Assembly: GCA_023435265.1 (NCBI GenBank)
Contig: JAEYRZ010000087.1
Coordinates: 1-17,887 of the forward strand
Reading direction: 5' to 3'
Origin: Pseudomonadota bacterium
Lineage (GTDB): Bacteria > Desulfobacterota > Desulfobacteria > Desulfobacterales > Desulfosarcinaceae
DNA: 17,887 nt
The translations under genes and the position numbers were made by a program. The stretch's first letter is position 1. Every line of letters begins with the position of its first letter. Shown piece by piece: positions 7,015 to 14,680 of the stretch. Under the pieces are notes generated by a model that ran no database searches, was not told the DNA's origin, and worked only from the letters and a program-made list of their open reading frames with translations.

Positions 7015-8469
7015 ATGATGAAACTCAAGGGGTTATCGGGCGGACAATACAAGCCGCTTTCCGGGGCGGACATCGCGACCATTCACGAAGCCGCCCTGAT
7101 GGTACTTGAAAAAACCGGCCTCACCTATGAATCCGGACTGGACGATACCCTGGGAATGCTGGAAAGGGCCGGTGCCTTGGTCGACCACGCACAGGCGCGC
7201 ATCCGCATTCCCCGGGAACTGGTTGCCGAACTGGTGCAAAAAGCGCCGGCGCGGGTAGTGCTCTACGGCCGGGGCGCGGAAAACGACCTGGATCTCACCG
7301 GCGACCAGGTCCACATGGGAACCGGGGGTGCGGCCATCAAGGTCCTCGATCTCGACTCCGGCACAGCGCGGCCCTCCAGGCTCAAAGACATCTACGATAT
7401 CGGGCGGTTGGTGGATCGTCTGGATCACATCCATTTCTACCTGCGGCCCTGCATCCCGACCGATATCCCCGAGGCGGCTTACGACATCAATATGTTCTAC
7501 GCGTGCCTGAAGGCAACGGGTAAACACGTCATGTCTGGGGTCAACGATGAGGCCGGTTTTCACCGGGTGGTCGACATGGCCGCCATCCTGGCCGGCGGAA
7601 AAGCGGCGCTGCAGGAGCGGCCCTTCATTTCAGTCATCACGGCATTTGCGATCAGCCCGCTCAAACTTTGCACTCAATCCACCCGCATCATGCAGGAAGC
7701 CGTGCGCAACCGCATCCCCGTAGCCCTTTCGGCGGCCCCCATGTCCGGATCGACTTCGCCCATGACCATGGCGGGCACCCTGGCCCAGCTGCATGCCGAG
7801 CAATTGGCGGGCATCTGTATCTGCCAGCTCACCAACCCCGGTGCCCCCCTGCTCTACGGCGGCATACCGGGTATGGCCAACCTGAGAACCATGGGCTACC
7901 TGGGCGGCGCCGTGGAATGCGGCATGATGAACGCGGCCATCCACCAGTTGGCCGCTCATATCGACGTTCCGAACTACAACAGCGCAGGGCTTTCGGATTC
8001 CAAGCTGCCTGACGCCCAGGCGGGTTGGGAAAAGGCCCTGACGGCTGTACTGGCGGCCATGGGCGGTTCGAATTATGTGCATCACAGCGCGGGCATGCTG
8101 GAATCGATGCTGGCCGTAGCCTACGAGCAGTTCGTGATCGATGATGAAATCATCGGCCAGTGCTGCAAGGTGCTCAAGGGAATCACGGTCGATCCCGAGC
8201 ATCTGGCCCTCGAGGTGATCGACAGCGTCGGCCCGGGGGGCAATTTCATGACGGCTCCGCATACCATGAAATACATGCGCTCCGAATACTATCAGTCTAA
8301 TGGGGTATCGGACCAGAAGAGCCGTGAACGCTGGGAAAAAGACGGCGGACTGGATACCCGGGAACGCGCCCGGAACGTGGCACGCAAGATTCTGTCGGAA
8401 TCCCCGGGATCCTACATACCCGAGGATCTCGACCGCAGGATACGGCAGCAATTCGATATCCTGCTGTAA
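7015..8469 (+). CDS. mtgB: Pyrrolysine-free MttB-family methyltransferase (glycine betaine MtgB-type)
   Basis: 484 residues in one uninterrupted frame with no internal TAG, so it belongs to the MttB homologues without pyrrolysine. Characterised members demethylate glycine betaine (MtgB), proline betaine (MtpB), carnitine (MtcB) or gamma-butyrobetaine (MtyB) and pass the methyl to a partner corrinoid protein. Recognisable family segments are the N-terminal IHEAALMVLEKTGL, HVMSGVNDEAGF, the barrel segment AAPMSGSTSPMTMAGTLAQL and LSDSKLPDAQAGWEKAL, then DEIIGQCCKVLKGI. Two adjacent ATGs at 7015 and 7018 are possible; AAGGAG at 7006-7011 favours 7018 slightly. The gene sits between the MtgA-type and corrinoid genes and upstream of a betaine transporter, so glycine betaine is the most likely substrate, but substrate cannot be read from the sequence. 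Family certain, substrate moderate. Confidence 0.85.
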   Translation: MMKLKGLSGGQYKPLSGADIATIHEAALMVLEKTGLTYESGLDDTLGMLERAGALVDHAQARIRIPRELVAELVQKAPARVVLYGRGAENDLDLTGDQVHMGTGGAAIKVLDLDSGTARPSRLKDIYDIGRLVDRLDHIHFYLRPCIPTDIPEAAYDINMFYACLKATGKHVMSGVNDEAGFHRVVDMAAILAGGKAALQERPFISVITAFAISPLKLCTQSTRIMQEAVRNRIPVALSAAPMSGSTSPMTMAGTLAQLHAEQLAGICICQLTNPGAPLLYGGIPGMANLRTMGYLGGAVECGMMNAAIHQLAAHIDVPNYNSAGLSDSKLPDAQAGWEKALTAVLAAMGGSNYVHHSAGMLESMLAVAYEQFVIDDEIIGQCCKVLKGITVDPEHLALEVIDSVGPGGNFMTAPHTMKYMRSEYYQSNGVSDQKSRERWEKDGGLDTRERARNVARKILSESPGSYIPEDLDRRIRQQFDILL

Positions 8470-8522
8470 ACGCCGGGACCAATAAACCATCAGCGCCGGA
8501 AATCCCGGCCAAGGAGACCTGC

Positions 8523-9155
8523 ATGAGCCAATTTCAACCCATTATCGAAGCGCTGCTGGCCTGCGACCAGAACCAGGTCACCGCGCTGGTCAAAGCCGCC
8601 CTGGACGATGGCGCGAAGGCCGACCACATCCTCAACCAGGGGCTGATCGCCGGCATGGACATTGTCGGCGAGCGCATGGAAAGCGGCGACATGTTCATCC
8701 CGGAAGTCCTCATGGCCGCCCAGGCGATGAACGCCGCGGTCGAGATTCTCAAGCCGCTGCTGAGCGAGGACAATTCAGCAGCCAAGGGACGTGTGGTGAT
8801 CGGCACGGTCAAGGGCGACCTGCACGACATCGGCAAGAATCTGGTTGCCATGATGATGGGAAGCGCCGGCCTGGAGGTCACGGATCTGGGGGTGGATATC
8901 GCCCCGGAAAAATTCATCGAGGCCCTCAAAGCCAAAAAGGCCAACATCCTGTGCATGTCGGCCCTGCTCACCACCACCATGCCCATGATGAAGCAGACGA
9001 TCCAGGCCGTGAACGGCAGCGGACTGCGCGACCAGGTGAAAATCATGGTGGGCGGCGCCCCGGTCACCCAGGCCTTTGCCGACGAAATCATGGCCGACGC
9101 CTACGCACCGGATGCCGGAACGGCCGCGAAGAAGGCTAAAATGCTTTTGAGGTAG
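8523..9155 (+). CDS. mtgC: Methyltransferase corrinoid protein (MtgC/MttC-type)
   Basis: 210 residues. The N-terminal helical cap (about 1-85, containing IAGMDIVGERMESGDMFIPEVLMAAQAM) is followed by a Rossmann-like B12-binding domain with D99-L-H101-D-I-G104, the base-off/His-on motif where the His ligates cobalt. SALLTTTMPMM and GGAPV complete the domain as in methanol and methylamine corrinoid proteins. It carries the methyl group between the MttB-type and MtgA-type enzymes and is the expected client of the RACo-like activator on the opposite strand. AAGGAG precedes the start by a normal distance. It ends in TAG; read-through would add only six codons before TGA. Confidence 0.92.
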   Translation: MSQFQPIIEALLACDQNQVTALVKAALDDGAKADHILNQGLIAGMDIVGERMESGDMFIPEVLMAAQAMNAAVEILKPLLSEDNSAAKGRVVIGTVKGDLHDIGKNLVAMMMGSAGLEVTDLGVDIAPEKFIEALKAKKANILCMSALLTTTMPMMKQTIQAVNGSGLRDQVKIMVGGAPVTQAFADEIMADAYAPDAGTAAKKAKMLLR

Positions 9156-9273
9156 TATGGACGCTCCGGCCGCTGAGCATCGGAAGATCGCGCACCGGCC
9201 GGCTTCAGCCTCGCTATGTAGAAAGGAATGAATTCTCTATAACGATCCGCACGACCAACTGGAAGGAACCGGC
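9156..9273 (+). other. 118-base gap between corrinoid gene and transporter
   Basis: No gene is seen. Two GC-rich stretches CCGGCCG (9166-9172) and CGGCCGG (9196-9202) can pair but with a 23-base loop and no T-run. The ribosome site GGAAGGA (9261-9267) for the permease lies at its end. The gap may hold an additional promoter or simply separate two parts of one transcript. Confidence 0.4.
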
Positions 9274-9924
9274 ATGGAGACCTGGCAATTTTTTCTGAAC
9301 AACTGGCAGCATACATTCAATCTGGCCGGCCAGCATGCGTGGGTGGTGGCGATCGCGGTCGTGATCGCCATGGCCACCGGGGTTCCCATCGGGATCTGGA
9401 TCACCTTCAACCAGAAAGCCGCCGAAGTGGTTCTCTACATCGCCGGCATCATCATGACCATCCCCTCCATTGCCCTTTTCGGGATGATGATCCCCTTATT
9501 GTCGATCTTCGGTTACGGGATCGGTACGGTTCCGGCTGTGATCGCTCTGGTTCTCTACTCGCAGCTGCCGATCATCCGCAATACCTATGCGGCCATCAAG
9601 AGCGTCGATGCGACCATCATCGACGCCGGTATCGGCATGGGCATGACGCGCTTGCAGGTATTGAAGAAGGTGCAGCTTCCCATGGCACTTTCGGTCATTT
9701 TCGCAGGGGTCCGCGTCGCCGTGGTGATGTCCATCGGTATCGGCGCCATCGCCGCGTATATCGGCGCCGGCGGGCTCGGCCACTTCATCTTCATGGGCAT
9801 CAACCAGACGTATGAAGCCATGATCAACACGGGTGCCGTGGCGGTCGCTGTTCTGGCCGTGGTGGTCGACTACCTGTTCGGACTGTTCGAAAGCCTTCTT
9901 GTCAGTAAAGGATTGCGCACATGA
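9274..9924 (+). CDS. Betaine-type ABC transporter permease 1 (OpuCB-like)
   Basis: 216 residues with hydrophobic segments along its length and the permease EAA-type loop DAGIGMGMTRLQVLKKVQLPMAL (about 119-141), followed by IGAGGLGHFIFMGI. This is the compact inner-membrane subunit of OpuC/OsmU-type importers of glycine betaine, choline, carnitine and similar compounds. Its stop overlaps the ATPase start (ATGA at 9921-9924), so the two are translationally coupled. Located directly after the demethylation genes, it most likely supplies their substrate rather than serving only osmoprotection. Confidence 0.9.
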   Translation: METWQFFLNNWQHTFNLAGQHAWVVAIAVVIAMATGVPIGIWITFNQKAAEVVLYIAGIIMTIPSIALFGMMIPLLSIFGYGIGTVPAVIALVLYSQLPIIRNTYAAIKSVDATIIDAGIGMGMTRLQVLKKVQLPMALSVIFAGVRVAVVMSIGIGAIAAYIGAGGLGHFIFMGINQTYEAMINTGAVAVAVLAVVVDYLFGLFESLLVSKGLRT

Positions 9925-11075
9925 TCACGCTGGAGAAAGTCACCAAGATCTATCCCGGGAGCAAAATGCCGGCCGTAAACAATGTCGATCTCAAGGTTCC
10001 CGAGGGCGAAATATGCGTGTTGATCGGCTCATCCGGATGCGGCAAGACGACGCTGATGCGCATGATCAACCGGCTGATCCCGATCACTTCCGGTGCCATT
10101 TACATCGATGGGCAGAATGTTCTGGAAATGAACCCCATCGAACTGCGGCGGCATATCGGCTACGTCATTCAGCAGATCGGCCTGTTTCCACACATGACGG
10201 TCTATGACAACATCGCCACCGTGCCCCGGCTGCTCAAGTGGGACAAACGGCGCATCGCCGAACGCGTGGACGAGCTGCTGAATCTGGTGCAGCTGGAGCC
10301 CGCGACCTTCCGAAGACGCTACCCACGCGAACTCTCCGGGGGGCAGGCCCAGCGGGTGGGAGTGGCAAGGGGCATGGCCACGGATCCGCCCGTCATGCTC
10401 ATGGACGAGCCTTTCGGAGCCATCGATCCCATCAATCGTGAAGTCCTGCAGGATGAGTTCCTCAAAATCCAATCCCAGGTCAAGAAGACCATCGTCTTTG
10501 TCACCCATGACATTCATGAGGCCATCAAGATGGGCGACAAGATAGCCCTTTTGGACGCCGGCCGACTCGTTCAATTCGGTACCCCTGAAGATCTTCTGAC
10601 CGCACCCAAAAACCAGTTCGTGAAGGATTTCGTCGGTGCCGACCGGGCGCTCAAGCGCCTGGACCTGCTCAAGGTCAAAGATGCAATGCTGGCCAACCCG
10701 GTCCACTGCAAGGACACGGATGCGGCCGATTCGGTCGCCCGGGCCATGCGGGCCAAGGAGCTCAACTATCTGCTGGTGGCCGATGCAGATAACCGCCTGC
10801 GCGGATACGTTACCCTGCGGGACATTTTCGATCACGCCGGCAAGGTGGGCGAACGTACCAAGCCGATGACCCTTACCGTGCGGCCTCAGCAGAACCTGAA
10901 AGAAGCATTGAGCAAGATGCTCACCTACGACATCGGCATCGTGGTGGCGGTCGATGACTGCGGCAAGCTCATGGGCGTGCTCAATACCATGACCCTGGCG
11001 CAGGTGGTCGGCCAGACCTATGACGAACAGGGCGGACGCTGGGGCAAGATTACCGCCGGAGGGAAAATCTTATGA
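9921..11075 (+). CDS. Betaine-type ABC transporter ATPase with tandem CBS domains (OpuCA-like)
   Basis: 384 residues. Walker A GSSGCGKTT (36-44), Q-loop region VIQQIGLFPHMTVYDN (82-97), signature LSGGQAQRVGVARG (138-151), Walker B VMLMDEPFGAIDP (158-170, catalytic E163) and switch H196 are all intact. The region after about residue 250 is a CBS pair (VKDAMLANPVHCKDTDAA, then YLLVADADNRLRGYVTLRDIF, and a second copy ending GKLMGVLNTMTLAQV). In OpuA-type systems the CBS module senses ionic strength and gates transport. The ribosome site AAAGGA lies 8 bases before the start, and the gene ends in an ATGA overlap with the second permease. Confidence 0.93.
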   Translation: MITLEKVTKIYPGSKMPAVNNVDLKVPEGEICVLIGSSGCGKTTLMRMINRLIPITSGAIYIDGQNVLEMNPIELRRHIGYVIQQIGLFPHMTVYDNIATVPRLLKWDKRRIAERVDELLNLVQLEPATFRRRYPRELSGGQAQRVGVARGMATDPPVMLMDEPFGAIDPINREVLQDEFLKIQSQVKKTIVFVTHDIHEAIKMGDKIALLDAGRLVQFGTPEDLLTAPKNQFVKDFVGADRALKRLDLLKVKDAMLANPVHCKDTDAADSVARAMRAKELNYLLVADADNRLRGYVTLRDIFDHAGKVGERTKPMTLTVRPQQNLKEALSKMLTYDIGIVVAVDDCGKLMGVLNTMTLAQVVGQTYDEQGGRWGKITAGGKIL

Positions 11076-11833
11076 AAGGCAGCCTCTCCAGGGTATCGAT
11101 GAGCGGGCGGGGATGGATCGCCGCCGGTCTGATGCTGGCCTTCGCAGCCGGCGCCTGGTTCGAGAGCCTTGGATTCTTCGGCTTTGCCAAGAACAACATC
11201 GATGAAATCTGGCTCCTCTTTATGGAGCACATCCATCTGGTGATGATCTCCAGCATTATTTCCATCAGCATCGGTGTCCCGACGGGAATCCTGCTCACCC
11301 GAGGGTTCATGCGGCGTTATCGCAACTGGATTCTGAATCTGCTGGGCATCTGCCAGACCGTTCCCTCTCTGGCCGTGATCGCCATCGCAATGACCTACCT
11401 TGGTATCGGCAAGAAGACGGCCATTTTCGCCCTGGTGATCTACGGCTTGCTGCCGATCATCCGCAACAGCGTAGCCGGTCTGGCGGGCATTGACCCGGTG
11501 ATTCTGGATGCCGGCCGCGGCATGGGAATGAATCCCCGGCAGCTGCTCTTCCGTGTAGAACTGCCGAACGCGCTATACATCATCCTGGCCGGAATCCGGA
11601 CATCGACGGTCATTAATGTGGGCACTGCCGCGATGAGTTTTCTAGTGGGCGGCGGAGGCCTGGGGGATTTGATCTTTTCGGGCATCGCCATGGTGGACCC
11701 GGGTTACATGCTGGCCGGCGCTGTTCCCACGGCCGCCCTGGCTGTCTTTTTCAACTGGCTCATGGGGAAGATCGAAGGCTGGGCCATCAGTCCCGGACTT
11801 GTATACGATCAGGACGGTGCATCGGCTCTGTAA
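11072..11833 (+). CDS. Betaine-type ABC transporter permease 2 (OpuCD-like)
   Basis: 253 residues, longer than the first permease by an N-terminal hydrophobic segment (GWIAAGLMLAFAAGAWFESLG). It has the same type of loop (DAGRGMGMNPRQLLFRVELPNAL) and GGGGLGDLIFSGIAM. Two different permeases pairing as a heterodimer is normal for OpuC/OsmU systems. GGAGGG at 11058-11063 is 8 bases from the ATG, which overlaps the ATPase stop. Inner membrane. Confidence 0.9.
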   Translation: MKGSLSRVSMSGRGWIAAGLMLAFAAGAWFESLGFFGFAKNNIDEIWLLFMEHIHLVMISSIISISIGVPTGILLTRGFMRRYRNWILNLLGICQTVPSLAVIAIAMTYLGIGKKTAIFALVIYGLLPIIRNSVAGLAGIDPVILDAGRGMGMNPRQLLFRVELPNALYIILAGIRTSTVINVGTAAMSFLVGGGGLGDLIFSGIAMVDPGYMLAGAVPTAALAVFFNWLMGKIEGWAISPGLVYDQDGASAL

Positions 11834-11891
11834 GCGCCGCCGGACCGGTTCAGGATATTCTTACACCAACCAACAAGAGAAGGAGACTTCA

Positions 11892-12800
11892 ATGGCAAAG
11901 AGCAGATGGGTTCGCGGATTGTTGACAGTGGCCTTGGCCGTCGTTCTGTCGGCCGGGGCTGCCGCCGCCGAGAAGGCGCTGGTGATCGGATCCAAAAACT
12001 TCACCGAACAGCGCGTTCTAGGCGAAATGATGATCCAGTTGCTGGAAAAACACGGATTCAAGACCGTGGATAAAACCGGTCTCGGGGGGACGCTCGTCGC
12101 CCGCACCGCCCTCGAGAACGGCCAGATCGACACCTACATGGAGTATACCGGCACCGCCCTGGTGACGATGCTCAAGGAGACCAAGGTGATCACCGATCCT
12201 CAGGCCTGTTACCAATTCGTCAAAAAGGCCGATTTGGAGCGCAACGGACTGGTGTGGCTGCCCATGATGCCGTTCAACAACACTTATTGTCTGATGATGC
12301 GCAAAGATCAGGCCGCGGCCAAGGGTATCAAGAGCCTCTCCGATCTATCGGCCTACGTGAAGAAAAATCCAAAAGCCATCCGATTCGGCACCAACGAAGA
12401 ATTCTACGCGCGGCCGGACGGCTACAAGCCGCTTCAGGAGAAGTATGATTTCAAGTTCCCGCGCGATAAGATCATCAAAATGACTCCCGGTCTTCTTTAC
12501 AAAGCTCTGACCGACGGTGAAGTGGACGTGGCCATGGGGTTTGCCACCGACGGCCGGATCAAAGGATTCGATCTGGTCGTGTTGGAAGACGACCAGAACT
12601 ACTTCCCGGTGTACAACCCGGCGCCGGTGGTCAAGAAGGAAGTCGCCGCAAAATATCCCGAACTGGAAGCCATCTTCACCCAGTTGGCGGCCAAGCTCGA
12701 CACCCAGGCCATGACCAATCTGAATTACGCCGTGGACGGCGAGCACAAAGCCGTCAAGGATGTCGTTTCCGAATGGTTGAAGAGCGCGGGGCTGATCTGA
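11892..12800 (+). CDS. Periplasmic quaternary-amine-binding protein (OpuCC/OsmF-like)
   Basis: 302 residues. An upstream start at 11799 would overlap the permease and add an unlikely charged leader; the ATG at 11892 is chosen because of AGAAGGAGA (11877-11885) and the clear signal peptide (MAKSRWVRGLLTVALAVVLS, cleavage probably after AGAAAA near residue 26). There is no lipobox cysteine, so it should be a soluble periplasmic protein, pointing to a diderm host. The mature start LVIGSKNFTEQRVLGEM is the classic OpuAC-family opening. YMEYTGTAL (82-90), NNTYCLMM (129-136), FYARPDGY (171-178) and PVYNPAPVV (239-247) supply aromatic residues suited to a cation-pi cage around a trimethylammonium group. 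Exact ligand not determinable. Confidence 0.9.
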   Translation: MAKSRWVRGLLTVALAVVLSAGAAAAEKALVIGSKNFTEQRVLGEMMIQLLEKHGFKTVDKTGLGGTLVARTALENGQIDTYMEYTGTALVTMLKETKVITDPQACYQFVKKADLERNGLVWLPMMPFNNTYCLMMRKDQAAAKGIKSLSDLSAYVKKNPKAIRFGTNEEFYARPDGYKPLQEKYDFKFPRDKIIKMTPGLLYKALTDGEVDVAMGFATDGRIKGFDLVVLEDDQNYFPVYNPAPVVKKEVAAKYPELEAIFTQLAAKLDTQAMTNLNYAVDGEHKAVKDVVSEWLKSAGLI

Positions 12801-12823
12801 CCGGCGACCTTCAGGATGCTATG

Positions 12824-12850
12824 AGCGGGGGGCGCAGCATGCCCCCCGCT
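12824..12850 (+). terminator. Strong GC hairpin after the transporter genes
   Basis: Arms AGCGGGGGGC (12824-12833) and GCCCCCCGCT (12841-12850) pair perfectly over 10 bases with the 7-base loop GCAGCAT. It lies 23 bases after the binding-protein stop. No T-run follows, so it is not a classic intrinsic terminator. It may attenuate, or protect the 3' end of the transporter mRNA, and it sits just upstream of the next ribosome site. Confidence 0.5.
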
Positions 12851-12866
12851 GCACTTGGGAGGAAAG

Positions 12867-13319
12867 ATGCATGCTGCCGGGGTTCGTGCCGCGGGGGGCT
12901 GCCTCTGCGGGGCGGTACGCTACGAGGTACACGGTGAATTATTGCCCGTCGTCAATTGTCATTGCAGCAAGTGCCGGCGCTTCCACGGTCACGTGGGGGC
13001 CTATACGGGCACCCGCAGGGAGAACCTGATCCTGCTCAAGACGGATGGTCTTGAGTGGTATCGATCGATCCAGGACGAAACCCCGGATGTCTATCGGGGG
13101 TTCTGCAGGCGATGCGGTTCGAGTCTGTTCTGGGACCCGCGCGGCAAGCAGAACATCTCGATCGCTGCGGGTTCGATCGATCCGCCCACGGGGCTGACCA
13201 CCGAACGTCATGTCTGGCTTGATCAGAAGACCGACTACTACGATCTGAGCGACGATCTGCCACGGCATGCCGAACGGTTCGCCCGGGCCGACAACGAACA
13301 CTCCCGGAAGCATACATGA
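12867..13319 (+). CDS. GFA-family (glutathione-dependent formaldehyde-activating-like) zinc protein
   Basis: 150 residues from the ATG at 12867. An in-frame TTG at 12855 is less likely because GGGAGGA (12857-12863) lies between the two. Seven cysteines form the family's zinc pattern: C12-x-C14, C31-x-C33-x2-C36, and C80-x2-C83 in GFCRRCGSSLFW. GGCLCGAVRYEV and CHCSKCRRFHG are hallmark strings. Family members are often annotated as formaldehyde-activating or CENP-V-like, but true Gfa activity is proven for few and is doubtful. Near N-demethylation genes, formaldehyde or formaldehyde-adduct handling is a reasonable inference. It overlaps the next gene by four bases (ATGA at 13316-13319). Confidence 0.85.
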   Translation: MHAAGVRAAGGCLCGAVRYEVHGELLPVVNCHCSKCRRFHGHVGAYTGTRRENLILLKTDGLEWYRSIQDETPDVYRGFCRRCGSSLFWDPRGKQNISIAAGSIDPPTGLTTERHVWLDQKTDYYDLSDDLPRHAERFARADNEHSRKHT

Positions 13320-14662
13320 ACTTGAACGACACCGTCATCCGGTTCATTCGGGAAAGCACCTGGGACGATCTGCCCGCTGAAGTACGCCATCAGTCAAAGC
13401 GATGCCTGCTCGATGCCCTGGGCGCCCTGCTGGCCGGCACCGAAACACCGGCCGCCCGGATTGTATCGAGGATCGCCCGTGCTCAATATCGTGGAGACGA
13501 AGCGACCATCCTGGTTGACGGCAGCCGGGTGTCGGCGGCCGGCGCAGCGCTGGCCAACGGATTCGCCGGGAACGCTTTGGATATCGACGACGGCTACCGC
13601 CTGATCAAGGGACATCCCGGCGCCTGCGTGCTGCCGGTGCTGCTGGCAGCCTCGGAACTCGTCCCTGAGCGCCGCGGCTCCGATCTGCTGACCGCCCTTG
13701 CGGTGGGCTATGAGATCGGCATCCGCGCCGGCCGCATTCGTCATGCCACCTACACCTGCTATCATTCATCCGGAAGCTGGGGCGCCGTCGCCGGAGCCGC
13801 CGCAGCGGGCAAACTTCTCGGACTGGATGCGGAAACGCTTCGCAACGCCCTGGGCGCCGCCGAATACCATGCCCCCATCGCCCCCATGATGAAGGGCATC
13901 GCAACGCCCAGCATGGGCAAGGACAGCATCGGCTGGGGGGCCATGGTGGCCATGATGTCCGTGCTGATGGCGCGCGAGGGCTTTACCGGGATCGAACCTC
14001 TCTTCGCCGAGGCCCCCGAACCGGAATGGATTCAGGCCCTGGGCACCGACTGGCAGATCCGTGAGCTGTATTTCAAGCCCTATGCTGCCTGTCGCTGGGC
14101 CCAGCCGGCCGTGGACGGCGCCCTTAAGATCCAGCGCGACCACCGTATCCGTGCAGACGCGATCCAATCCATCCGCATCCGGACCTTCGAGGCTGCCTGC
14201 ACGCTGAGCCGTAGGCGGCCCGACAACACCGAGCAAGCCCAGTACAATATCGCTTTTCCGGTGGCGGCCGCCCTGCTGGACGGAGAAGTGGGTCCCCGGC
14301 AGGTTCTGCCGCCCCGCATCTTCGATCCGGATCTGAGCGCGCTGCTTTCAAGAATTTCCACCGAGGCTGCTGCGGAGTATGAATGCGCCTTTCCCGTCAA
14401 AACCTATGCCGAGGTCATCGTTGAGACCCGGGACGCAAGGCGGTACACCTCCGGCCGCATGGAAGCCCGCTGGGAGGCTCCCGACACGCTGCCCACGGAC
14501 GCAGAACTGGAAGGCAAGTTCACCTGGCTGGCAGCGCCCGTCCTGGGGCCCGCCCGCACGGCCGAACTGGCGGACTGCATCTGGACCCTTGACGGTGAGC
14601 AAAACCTGTGGCCGCTCATCGTGCGCTGCTGCCGTCCGCGCGCGCATCACCCTACCCCCTGA
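13316..14662 (+). CDS. MmgE/PrpD-family protein
   Basis: 448 residues, normal family length. The all-helical N-terminal domain carries GNALDIDDGYRLIKGHPGAC (D89, D91, D92, H100) as in 2-methylcitrate dehydratase, cis-aconitate decarboxylase and related enzymes. It continues with KGIATPSMGKDSIGWGA and FKPYAACRWAQ (K254, C259, R260), followed by an IRIRTFEAA strand typical of the second domain. The family usually has His where Q263 stands (K-x-YP-x-CR-x-x-H), so chemistry may differ. Members act on varied small dicarboxylates, so no substrate is assigned. It is translationally coupled to the GFA gene and is followed 18 bases after its stop by the GlmS-like gene. Confidence 0.85.
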   Translation: MNLNDTVIRFIRESTWDDLPAEVRHQSKRCLLDALGALLAGTETPAARIVSRIARAQYRGDEATILVDGSRVSAAGAALANGFAGNALDIDDGYRLIKGHPGACVLPVLLAASELVPERRGSDLLTALAVGYEIGIRAGRIRHATYTCYHSSGSWGAVAGAAAAGKLLGLDAETLRNALGAAEYHAPIAPMMKGIATPSMGKDSIGWGAMVAMMSVLMAREGFTGIEPLFAEAPEPEWIQALGTDWQIRELYFKPYAACRWAQPAVDGALKIQRDHRIRADAIQSIRIRTFEAACTLSRRRPDNTEQAQYNIAFPVAAALLDGEVGPRQVLPPRIFDPDLSALLSRISTEAAAEYECAFPVKTYAEVIVETRDARRYTSGRMEARWEAPDTLPTDAELEGKFTWLAAPVLGPARTAELADCIWTLDGEQNLWPLIVRCCRPRAHHPTP

Positions 14663-14680
14663 ATCGATCCAGAGGACTTT

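Noticed and set aside
7630..8490. Minus-strand open frame of 286 codons opposite the MttB-family gene
   Set aside because: No domain and composition typical of an antisense shadow in high-GC DNA; the sense frame has clear family motifs.
9153..9175. TAG stop of the corrinoid gene as a possible pyrrolysine codon
   Set aside because: Read-through would add only six codons before TGA, the protein is already full length, and nothing in the window encodes pyrrolysine synthesis or tRNA-Pyl.
9166..9202. CCGGCCG/CGGCCGG pair as a terminator after the corrinoid gene
   Set aside because: Seven-base stem with a 23-base loop and no T-run; easily chance in GC-rich DNA.
10029..10835. Minus-strand open frame of 268 codons opposite the ATPase gene
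   Set aside because: Antisense shadow; the sense strand carries all ABC ATPase motifs.
11799..11891. In-frame upstream extension of the binding-protein gene to 11799
   Set aside because: It overlaps the permease end and would place a charged segment before a clear signal peptide; the strong ribosome site is at 11877-11885.
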